64,000 bases of DNA from Urechis unicinctus. Its lineage: Eukaryota > Annelida > Polychaeta > Xenopneusta > Urechidae. The position numbers were made by a program, and so were the translations under genes. The DNA lies in NCBI GenBank assembly GCA_034190875.2, contig CM067355.1:37523531-37587530 (forward strand). Reading direction: 5' to 3'. The notes beneath the pieces were generated by a model, which had not been told where the DNA came from, searched no databases, and worked only from the letters and a program-made list of their open reading frames with translations. Of the stretch, positions 24,236-34,255 are shown piece by piece; position 1 is the stretch's first letter; each line of letters starts with the position of its first letter.

Positions 24236-25329
24236 ATACTAAGACAGCATTCCTTGTAGGCTAACCTATCTCCCACGTCGTCTAATAGTTTTACATTGCT
24301 TATTAATCCAAGGAAATATTATTACACAGGTGTCGGATGGAAATATATAAACGTAAAAGAGAAAAGATCACAACGGGCAGCCAGTTGCCTACCTTTTATA
24401 TGATGATTTGACTACTACATAGGCTAGTTAGTGTTTGGATCAAATGAAGTCATGTAAGTACTTGCGTGCCAAAACCATTTGAGCATTGCCCACCTTTCTT
24501 ACACTCTAATAATAAACGCAAACAAAACTTATTGTACTGAAAGGTCATTCTCTGGGTCGGCTTCCTTCTGCGAAAGTGAACGTACTACAATTGCTCACCC
24601 AAAGTGCAAGATATTCACAGAGAGCCACCACAAAACTTGCTTGTGATTTGTTCGGTTATTCAACAAGTTTGTTACAATAGTTAGTTAAAAGACAGTTAAC
24701 CACATATATTGCATTCATGAATTGAAACATTCATCTTCTGTTAAACAAACAGTGTATTTGGATGGGTAATGCTACATAAACACATAGTAGATTTGACTTT
24801 CTTTTTAATATAGCAAATAGCTTCAGAAATAGTTTCGTATCATCGCAACAATACCGTTCGTGGCGCATGCAACAAAGTAATGTCATAAGATAAACAGTGT
24901 TTCTTCTAGTGAATGTGCTTTTTGTAGGCTAAGTATTGATAACTTTGCATTTATAGGTCACTTTAAACAGATGATTCATCCTCTTGCAATTCATTCTATA
25001 TAAATGCACTCGGAAACCCGTTTTTCCTCTTTCCGCCTAAGTGTGGCCTAAACATCGTGGACTAAAATAGTGTTCTCTTATTTTATTTGATATGTTAAGT
25101 AATGCCATTCGTTATGCAGTGTGGTCACCAAACAGGTGAAGAAATTTATCAATTGTGTAATCTTATCTTTCATTTGCGAGTCTGGGAGAGGTTAACAAAT
25201 GAGCCATGGTTGGAGCCTGCCTGTAATAGCATACCTCGTAAACGCCCGTATCGTCCTCCCCAAAACGCGGTAATTAAGGCACGATAAACTATTTATATTC
25301 CAATGACCATAGAGAAAACCTAGCGGAGC
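24236..25329. other. Noncoding interval
   Basis: Sequence present here but absent between the two blocks of D2 in the 58-60 kb copy. No gene was recognised; the longest frame (25102-25287) is short and lacks a domain. Confidence 0.45.
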
Positions 25330-25560
25330 AAGACGTTGCAGATTTGGCCCCATGGGATTTTGATGCGTTGAATTACTTGGGGCAGGTAGGACTTAAACCA
25401 CTCAATGGCTTGTCCATTGATACCAAAGAATAATATTCATCATGTTACGGAGTGTGGCATGGTCAATTGTGTCTAAGGCAACCGTTTAGTCTAGACTTAT
25501 AAAGTTCACTACCTTGTGTAAGTCTAGCAAACACAGAAGATCATTTTGAACCCGTATAAA
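25330..25560 (-). mobile_element. LINE reverse-transcriptase fragment
   Basis: The minus-strand translation gives DLLCLLDLHKVV then TVALDTIDHATLRNMMN, which matches the motif A neighbourhood of non-LTR reverse transcriptases (usual form LLDLSAAFDTIDHATL). It continues into a degenerate QRIKI-like segment. Stops interrupt the frame. It lies within the 3.5 kb that distinguishes copy 1 of duplication D2 from copy 2. Confidence 0.72.
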
Positions 25561-27720
25561 TGCAAAATCGGTGTTTTAGACTGCTTGGTAGTCAGGGTGC
25601 AGTTGGTTTTTGCGATAATTTCCATCCATCCACTACTCAATCAAACCCCTTAGAGAGAAAAAGGAACTTGCTGATTGACCTACAGTCTTTGAGAGGATCG
25701 AGTGACGATTTCAAGGCCAAAGAAAAGACCGCTGAAGTTTTCAATGACTGCGATACTACTGTTACCAGAAGTTAATTGATTATGTTTATCATCAATGGTT
25801 GCAATTCAACTGCACCTTGTTTGACTATACAGGGCCGAGACTGCATTCCATTGATTGAGATTTTGCAACACTTTGGTCAGCTTTTCTGTGCAAACATGGT
25901 CAATATCTGGAAATGAGTGCTGGAATATCAGCCCTGGCTCTTGCTACTTGCTGTGTTAACAGTTTACATCACTGGTTGGCAAGGCTTTCGATAAATATGT
26001 GTTCTGGATTAAAACGCATATCTGGCCATGGTAAGTCAACCTCACCCAACGGACATGAAGATTGACATGGACCACCAGGTGTTCTACTTAGTTGACTAAC
26101 AGCAGCGTCGATTAATCCTTACAAGTGCACTAGTGCATTCGGATAATCCAACATAAAGGGTTGATAAGTTAAAAAGAGTGCTCCAAATGTTTGGATAATA
26201 TTTGAACGATTGTATAAATAATAATGCATGCCCCGCATTCCGCGACGAAAACGACGCAAACTATGCATGCCCCGTTGACCGCGCGTAATGGACCACAATG
26301 AGCTGTAAACTTGCTATCGCGTCCCACTGTGTATCGATCTAATAACCAATGACATTGTGGTGTTCCGTTTTGTAAGAGTAATAGAAGATTTAACCCAGAT
26401 GTTCCATTTCGTTGACTTCCCAAAGATACTAGAAAAAGAAAGGCCTGGCTCCACACAAAAAGGTGCAATCAGATCCTGAACATAGGTTCACGGTCCACTC
26501 CAGGTGCCAGAAGGCACCTTTATATGCTCCATGCATTTCACCAGAGAAGATTTCAGGAGGACAACGTAAAGGAAGTCCCTTCAATTAACTGCCAGTAATC
26601 ACTATCTTAAATATGTAAGTGCTCTTTACAAAATAAACCAGGTCAAAATATTATATGAATAAATATACTGACATTATATGTACTGCACTACTATTTTCAG
26701 TCGGAGCTGTATTTCAAAGTAAGTAACTGTTGTCATGCCTGTGAATCATTAACACACAAGGTTGAACGTGGAAAAGAATACATTCCATCCCTTCCATGTC
26801 GCTGATGAACGTATAATGTAATTCAGAGCCTCGTCAATATATTCTAGGATGGCTTGGAATTCCCTAGACGTGAACCTGGCCATCTGGTAGAACACACCAC
26901 TAATATGACCACACTGACCACCAATGGCTATAGGGCAGCAAACGATAGCTGCTAGAACGATTGTCGGCTCCTCGGTGGACAGTATGATCTGTTACATAAA
27001 CCATTAAATTGTAATAGAAAGTTAATTCAATATTTATTTCCATGATATTCTTTTGATTGACTTGTTGCAGACATAACTCGTTGTTATAGCCTTGATCTGC
27101 AGATCTTTGGCATATTTCACCTCTACATTTTATCAATGCACTGCCAACCAAACAGTTCTGATTGAGTATCTCCAACGGGAGGATGCAGTGTTAATGCATT
27201 TTCCTCTGCCAGAAATCGAAAAGCATGGCATTTAGTACCTTAACGGTTGAACTATCAGAAACTGTCATTGTGATGAATAGACATTTCTTAATAACATTTG
27301 ACAACTATTATGGAGTCGAGACGTTCAATCAATCAGACACAGCAATGATATGTTTTCATGTTATCAGATCTACTGGCAAAGTTATCAATGATCGTCTTAG
27401 ACCTATACCTCTGAACTGCACGGTCAGCGCCCATGTAACGGTCGAATAAGCTGCTATGCCGAGAACATATTAGTCTTCAAAATATTTCAAGGCATTCTAT
27501 TTGCTTTTCTACCCGGATGAATCAGAAGTTTTGGATAAATCGGTTACCACGAAGCCGAACGATAAGAGGGAAACGAGGGACAAATCAAGCTTACTCGCCA
27601 TCTTCTCCGCGTTGCTTCATGTGCAGTAGCAATGGCGCTGAAGCAAGGCCTCAAAAGCCTCGTTCTAAATTTTACGGCATTATTCATGAGGCAATGGCGT
27701 GAGGTGCACCCAAGTTATAT
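25561..27720. other. Noncoding interval
   Basis: No gene supported. Several frames of 61-99 codons occur on both strands (for example 26468-26169 minus) without recognisable domains. Part of this stretch may belong to whatever inserted into copy 1 of duplication D2. Confidence 0.45.
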
Positions 27721-27724
27721 TCTT

Positions 27725-29260
27725 ATGTATTGTCGAAACCGAAGAAGAATGAACGATATTTCATATTCGTGAGTTGTGGTAGCAGTCACCTTGTGGCTTG
27801 CACGCTGATATAGTGCCATTTCGCAAGCTGGATCGGGAAATGAACTATATGGTCACTACGTATATAAATGTCATATCGGTTTGCTGATGTTTATTTGATG
27901 AGTTGTAGCGACATCGTAAGATAAACATGACGGTCTCAGTATTGTGAACTCAACTGGTACAGGGAGACATGTTTGCTGATCTACCAGCTGTACTAGCGCT
28001 CTCCCTTTGAATAACATTTTCCTTGTCATTAGATCATAATTTGTCGAAATAATATCTAAAGGAGCGCCGTGACTATATTTTGAGCCTATCTAGTTTAGCA
28101 CATTAGTTTCCCATACAGATAATAAGCTATTTGGTTACATGCCACAATTGTAACATATAGCATATTGTCACTGATGCGGTGTCCCTGGCCTCGCTGCGAG
28201 TGTTATTATCAGCATAATGGTTACAACATGGCTTAGTTATTAGTGGTGAAACACTTGCTCTGATTTAGGACAATTGAAGCTTATTACAAAGTACAAGTTA
28301 GGCTAATCCAGCACTGCAAACACGCATGACGTGATGTCATTGATAATAACTCGCTTTAGTCCCTGCGGATGGCCGCAACGTTATCACGCAACATGTGCAC
28401 TGCCCTACTCCCCTTTCCAGGAAACGCAATACGTACGACCAAGCGATGATTACGCTGGTTAAAATGCAATATTTCTAGTTAGTTCCAATGTTACACACAA
28501 GTTCCACGTACGTCATGTACACTGAACAATTGCGATGATAGTATCAACACTCTTCTTTTAATACATTTCAATTATTCAGTTCACCTTGGCACAACATGTA
28601 ATACATTAATAAGCATGAGTGTGCAATTTGTGGCCCTACACGCGGTTGTTAAGCCAACTACAGCCATAATAACAGCATCCTTCTTATTTTGCAATATATA
28701 ATTGTGCATCGTAATTCTAGCTTGCAAAGTGCTTTTGTCGCTGATCTGGGTACTTTATTTACAATAACATGGTCACGTGAAAAGCAACTAAAGCAGGATA
28801 AGTTTAGTGTGTCAACTTTGCAGCTACCAATGCATGCTTTGAATAATGTAGTTACATACATGAGCGTAAATTATGTGGACGCGGAAAGACAGGACCATCA
28901 CATCTCTTTGGGAGGCCAAACCCATATCTATCAACGCAGACATGAGCAAATGCCTTATAAAGGCATGTTATACAAGCCAATGACAAATGTGTCTATAGTC
29001 AAAGTCTCAAATCGCATTGCTATGAGTGATATATCGTATACTCTATGCATGGGACTTCGTGTGTAATGTTATATGAGGCGCATGCACTCATTGCATCATG
29101 CTAACCCATCCCATTATGCAATGTATAGTGGCTTATTATTTAGAAATCAAGTCAAGCTGAGGGACATATCTAATACCGCTAAAACCTTGCAAGTGCCTTC
29201 ATGTCTACTTGATACAATCAGACGCCAAAAGAGCGGCTTGAAGTCGTGGCAAGAATAAAA
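27725..29260. repeat. Local duplication D2, right block, copy 1
   Basis: Diverged copy of about 59165-60500. Shared landmarks include GTATTGTCGA, GCATGACGTGA, GGACAATTGAAG/GGACAATGGAAG, CTAGCTTGCAAAG, GCATGCTTTGAATAATGTAG/GCATGCTGTGAATAATGTAG and ACAAGCCAATGACAAATGTG/ACAAGCCAAGGATAAATATG. It contains a 125-codon frame (28689-29066), described separately. Confidence 0.85.
28689..29066 (+). other. Uncertain 125-codon open frame in duplication D2
   Basis: One of the longest frames not explained by a repeat or transposon. The translation includes LQSAFVADLGTLFTITWSRE and KFSVSTLQLPMHALNNVVTY. The paralogue at 60.1-60.4 kb still gives similar peptides (LQSSPVVDLGA, then NFSVSNLQ, then AMHAVNNVVTCKWMNYAD), but with a stop and frameshifts. 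No known domain, signal peptide or membrane segment was recognised. It is either a recent pseudogene pair or chance open sequence within a noncoding duplicate. Confidence 0.2.
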
Positions 29261-30028
29261 AAATTTTAGCAGATTCTGTTTGCTTGCCGAGGGCAACTAA
29301 CAAACAATTTATTCAGGAGGAGTAAAGTACCTGAGCAGAAAAGCTTAAAACTGTGACTTGAGCAATCACACCGACCATCGCCTCATGGCTGACATGTTTT
29401 AGAGCTTAATCAAGATCTATCAACAGCAGTGCCCCTGCCAAATACCACTACCACTTGTCTTATCGTGAGATGCAACACGTGGGTGAAGCTTGAGCTGCTG
29501 ACAGATAATGTCCAGCACCTTTGCATCAACAAGGGTATGTAGGGCAGTATCTCTATGGTATCGAAGTGCTACGCAATGGCCAACAACACCACCTAAATCA
29601 TAGCTACGATGGGCGATGAGCCAAGCAATGTCAACGTCGGCGTGGAGTGAGTTGAGGAGGTTGACTCTTTGGGCTTGAAAACTTACCTGCCAAACACCCG
29701 AGAGGTCTAATCCTTGAGGTGACGTTTGAGTATCCTTAAGATCTCCGCTGTATGCACAATGCTTACCCACTGGCCGAAGAGCGCAAGACGAGCCAGAACG
29801 AATAGGGGTGTCGAGAAGTCGGGGTGTCGGGGTGGCGCCGATCCAGATTAAAAAGTCATCTTCCAGCATCTGCAATAAGTACCCAGTTACCCAGTGACAG
29901 TTGATTAAGGGATTGTGCACGAGAAATACATTATAGTCAAATGACTGTTATAAAAAGGAAACCATCTGCTACCTTGCCTAGACAAGCATGAGCTGAGGAG
30001 TAGTTTCATTATAAGCTGATCCAGTTAC
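29261..30028. other. Interval with an unassigned minus-strand frame
   Basis: A 166-codon minus-strand frame (29920-29420) is the longest here, with no recognised family. Just beyond its stop a different frame gives LLLIDLD, a stop, then ALKHVSHEAM, vaguely like motif A of a LINE reverse transcriptase. This hints at a heavily decayed retroelement, but the evidence is weak. Confidence 0.3.
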
Positions 30029-30615
30029 GCAATACACCCGATTCTGAAACCTGCAATGCCAAGTAGCGTGTGCAGGTCTCCAACTGCTTATGCTAATAGA
30101 CATTGCAGCTGGTCTTATCGTACCATGTGAGATACCTGCATTCGCCAACCAGCGTTGCAGGTGGAACGAGATCTCGTGACGCGAGCGGTGAACTGCGAGA
30201 TTGGATGCAGCGTGAGTATCGCCACCTAGCGAATGACACTCGTGATCTCCATCTCGTAAATCTCGATAATCGTTTTGCGATCATGGAAAACGCAAACATG
30301 AAATCTGATATTTTAGTTGCCACATTTTAAAACTTTATTCATGTTTTACTTCAAACCTTAATTTTGGCCCCGGATAAATCTTTTAAATGATCCTTATCTT
30401 TATGATCGGTGTTACTATTTATACGCGGTGAACTCATCTAGCAAATTTTTCGGTTTAATACTGAAATTCGGACATTGGTCATTAATAAATTGCCAATGTT
30501 TAACCTAAATAGCCTTACTCGAGGGTTCGTTAACATTCTACATCTTGTGACGTATTGCCGGTGTACAAGCGGGAGTGATTTCTGGGACAGATTTCTGTCA
30601 TATACAGTTGGCTGT
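30029..30615 (+). mobile_element. Inverted-terminal element F1, copy 1
   Basis: Non-autonomous element homologous, in opposite orientation, to 55615-56229. Its left terminus (30029-30136) holds CCTGCAATGCCAAGTAGCGT and GGTCTTATCGTACCATGTGA. Copy 2 carries related termini at both ends in inverted orientation. The interior is conserved between copies, including GTGGAACGAGATCTCGTGAC and AATTGCCAATGTTTAACCTA on its two halves. The right terminal repeat is lost here after CTGTCATATA. Short frames on both strands are similar in the two copies, but no transposase is encoded. Confidence 0.72.
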
Positions 30616-31305
30616 GTAGTTTCCCAGGGATAAACATTGTTTTTCCATCCATGTTTTCCATACATCTTATTCATTACAAAATCGATCCGACTGGCCCCTT
30701 ATCCGTAACAGGTCTTAATGGGTATCTGCAGCAAAAGGCGACATTTTTGGCAACGTCATGGAATCCTGGCATGGAATCCCCTCTATAGGCCAATCACACG
30801 TCTCCGCAGTCATATTATAACCACGACGCCCAGACGGATATACCGGTCTCTGGTGTTGAAAGAGTTTAGGTGGTACATGGCAAAAGCTGCCGAAACCACT
30901 CAAATCTGAATAACCAACAACAACATCATGAACATGGGAGAGTTTAGGCTGTCGAATTGTTGAAGTGATTTTGTTTTGCGGATGAAAGCATTATTGGAGA
31001 TGATATGCGATATCTCCTCGATCCAAAGGGGTCAAGTGTCAATTTATCGGTAGCATTGTTAATAATTTACAGCGAGTTTTGTCTGAACATTGTGACTTGA
31101 TATGGGCGATAATAAACAGATAAAGCGATTGACGTGAAATATTGAGTTCGGTAACTTGAAGTGGTCAGGCGCTGCATTAATAAAACAACACGAGTGTTTA
31201 ATGTACGCGAGTGAGTGAGTTTGAAACTAGTGTTTAATATCATAATATCAACATAAATATTGGTGTGTGAAGCATAGCCGTAGATAAATTTTGAAATGAT
31301 ATGAC
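30616..31305. other. Noncoding interval
   Basis: No gene or repeat recognised. The overlapping frames near 30.7-30.9 kb on both strands lack recognisable domains. Confidence 0.45.
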
Positions 31306-31606
31306 CCGGGGGGGGGGGGGGGCGGGGCACTTAAGTATATAGAGGTATATATATGTGCCGCGAGACGGGGTATGTTTTTTCGGCCTCTCAACTTGTACAA
31401 CGGGTTATTTTGGCCTCATACTTGTACAACAGGGTTAATTTTTTCAGCTTCAAATCTGTTCGGAGGGTTATACATTCGCATAATACCTTGTACGACGGGG
31501 TATGCTTTTGGCCATTTTGACCTTGTTCGACGGGTACGGGTTTTTTAGGTCCCGCGTCACACACCTATTCAGAATAAGGCCCCCCCCCCCCCCCCCCCCC
31601 CCCGGG
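31306..31606. repeat. G-run/C-run bounded minisatellite
   Basis: Begins with CCC and a run of about 15 G (31308-31322) and ends with a run of about 24 C followed by GGG (31580-31606). The ends are therefore complementary. Between them is an imperfect tandem repeat of roughly 40 bp, with ACTTGTACAACGGGTTATTT, ACTTGTACAACAGGGTTAAT, CCTTGTACGACGGGGTATGC and CCTTGTTCGACGGGTACGGG. The element could fold as a long hairpin, and the G-run could form a quadruplex. Confidence 0.8.
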
Positions 31607-31829
31607 TATATGAGCGGGCTGATTATATAGTGCTCCCGGTCGTTGTATTTCCCCGAGGCCCTTGAACAGCCCACGCCATTGGTCCACGGTCTCTTGTCAG
31701 CCATTAATCAAAGGGATTTGGTACAGGCCACATCATGCTGATAATTAAGGGCTTATAGCTGGAATAGTTTCATAACACACATGCTGCTGATTAAATTATT
31801 ATATACAACTAGGTTTTTGTGATGTTCAC

Positions 31830-32545
31830 TCTCTCGACAGAATATTCACCTGACCCTAAAATTCCCTTAACAAAAGAATATAGTGCACATGTGGTTTTGT
31901 CATACCCCAACCACTTTATTAAATAGCTCCACCCTCGTCCTCGTTTCATCCGTTTCAATATGTCTTCCACTTCATATCTCCCTTCTTTCTTTCAATACTC
32001 TCTTCAAACACCTTCAACTGTACCTGTACTGGTGTCCTCCACAGAATCTACTGTTTCCATTACCTTATTGTGGTCGTCGAAACTTGGCTCTACCTCATTC
32101 ATTGAGTCATTTCCAACGTGGACCTCCACTGCACCTTCCAAGTTGTTGGTGACCACTGAAACAGTGTTTAATCAAACATAGTTATCCATTATCAATGACG
32201 ATAACATTTCAAAAGAAACATATGCTACTGATAACATTATTAAATTCAACTGAGTTGACATTAAAGATCCACATATCCAAAATAATGATTGATTATCTCT
32301 CTATAAGTTTTTTATGCTTTTCACACACACTCAACAGAATATTCGCCTGCCCCAAAATCCCTTGACAAAGGAATATGGTTCCCATGTGTTTGTATCCTTG
32401 CTTTTGTCCTTCACAGCATCTACAGCATCTGTTTCCATGTCAACAGTTGGCTGGACCTCATTCATGGGAGGGAATTATTTCCAACGTGGACCTACACTGC
32501 ATCTTGTCGGTGACCACTGAAACAGTGGTGATTTAATCATCAATA
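31830..32545. repeat. Tandemly duplicated segment, two units
   Basis: Unit 1 (about 31838-32180) and unit 2 (about 32328-32535) share ACAGAATATTC.CCTG, TTTCCAACGTGGACCT and TTGTTGGTGACCACTGAAAC/TGTCGGTGACCACTGAAACA in the same order. The minus strand gives related acidic peptides (NEVEPSFDDHNKVMETVDSV and NEVQPTVDMETDAVDAV) and YSFVKG in both units. The plus strand gives Ser/Thr-rich peptides. Either reading could be a decayed or exon-split coding repeat. No complete gene could be assembled. Confidence 0.65.
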
Positions 32546-34010
32546 TGTATGATGTTCTGACTGACTATGATATGTGCTCTTATTGTTTTCAATGATATTG
32601 GTATCAGTTACTATAGCTGCATATCTTTTCTATAATACAATATATAATAATAGTGTTCAGTCTGGAACATTGTTGTATGTACCCTCAAACTTTGTCTTTC
32701 CTGTGGGACAAAACAGCTTCCAGTTCAATCAGGTTGTAACTGCCTGGTCGCTAAACAGACAACCCCAGAAGGCATTTCTAATGCTTGCACCTTGCCAGCT
32801 TCCACCTTGGACATTTGCGCAGTGACCCTATTGTTTCAGCTAATGCACTTACCGACAGACCATTCAACATAGCATATCTTAATTAAAAAAGTACAATGCA
32901 GGTAAATAAAACGACATAAATACTAATGACACTAAGTTACTCTTGACAGTAATTTTCAAATAGGTATGGTGCTTCACTAACCATATGCCTTGTTAAAGAT
33001 GTGTGTTTACCCTTCTTCCTTTTATCTTAGCGGTTCGTTTAAGTTCTTGTGTATGCTTCTGAACAGATATTAATATAATACTTGATATTACATTATTATC
33101 AATTGAATAAGCTAGGTAAACTAGCCCATTGATTCTACTAGCACCCCAATATCAAATCACACACAGGACATTACCTTAGAGTCAATATTCAATCAATATT
33201 TATTTCATGTAGGTGTTTTCAATTACAAAACCCATATAGCTAGATACTGTCATGAGTGTATTACTTACAGCATAGCAGGAAAATGTCTGATTGTTGTTGT
33301 GTGTGTTTAGGTTACTCATTTATGCTCCCTGCATTGATTTGGGGTGAAAAGATACAGTGGAGAAAATGCTCCTTTCACTACTGAGTAACAGCTTGGCCAG
33401 ATCTTCCAACTGGGCAAGAAAAGGTCTTGTCAGCGGTGTGTAGGGTTAGTAGATTAATGATAATATTCAGTTGCCATAAATTATCAATAACCTGCATAAA
33501 ATGTTTAATCAGATGTGGCTAAAATGCTGTCAATTAAGGAGGCAGATGTTGAGGAATGCATCAACAAATGGCTTTTGGTAGCTAGTGACAGGAATGGAGG
33601 GTAAAAAAGAAGAAGAAGAAGAAGAAGAAAAGAAGAATTTTTGTCAGTAGATAGTAAACTGTAACCACCATATTTCTGTCGGAGGCTTCAAATTTTGTTT
33701 GATTGTTTGTATGTGTGTGTGTGGGTTTGTGGTGCGGGTGGGTGGGTGAAAGGAAACGAGCCAGCATATAAGTGTCTAGGCTTCTCTCCAATATGATGAT
33801 TCAGTGAAAAACACATTGTTCTGTATTTTTTCTACATTATTTAGCTCACAATTTTGTACTTATGTTTTACAGTGAAACTTGACTCCAAGCAATTACAGCG
33901 AGAACTCAGATTCTGGTTCAGAATAAAAATATGACACTAAATAAAGTAGATGTTTTTCTGAGATCTGGTTGTTATTTATTTATACACATGGAAACTACAA
34001 CTAAATCAGT
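32546..34010. other. Noncoding interval
   Basis: No gene recognised. It contains a GT-rich tract near 33703-33748 and the (GAA)n repeat listed separately. An 83-codon frame at 32574-32825 begins with a hydrophobic segment but has no other support. Confidence 0.45.
33607..33638. repeat. (GAA)n microsatellite
   Basis: About ten GAA units with one AAAA interruption. On the minus strand it reads as poly-Phe. Confidence 0.93.
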
Positions 34011-34014
34011 TCAA

Positions 34015-34255
34015 CCATGTCCACCTAATCGTTGGAACACTAGGTCTGGGACTAGGTAGGCTTGCCAACGTTGACAAAACATTAGCAAGCCTACATTGGT
34101 CTGCCGGATAAGACTACGGTGGGCCTATGTTGGTATGCCGACTTGGTGCCAGCAGTTTAGCCAGTGTTGGCCCAGTGTTGTAGTGCTATCTGTGTTGCAA
34201 CAACATTCTGTGACTAACAGTAACGTTGGCGGAACGTTATGTGTTTGCTGGGTAT
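34015..34255. repeat. AACGTT-rich dispersed repeat
   Basis: Segment with repeated CAACGTTG/AACGTT and TTGCAACAAC motifs, ending in GGAACGTTATGTGTTTGCTG followed by GG. Elements that end in TTTGCTGGG and carry iterated AACGTT are, to my knowledge, common non-autonomous repeats of aquatic animals. No second full copy lies in the window, so the element type is a guess. Confidence 0.45.

Noticed and set aside
26169-26468. 99-codon hydrophobic minus-strand frame as a membrane protein
   Set aside because: Hydrophobicity follows from composition; nothing else supports coding.
29420-29920. 166-codon minus-strand frame as a gene
   Set aside because: No recognised family, no splice or promoter support. 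A possible reverse-transcriptase trace beyond it lies in another frame and is too weak to call.
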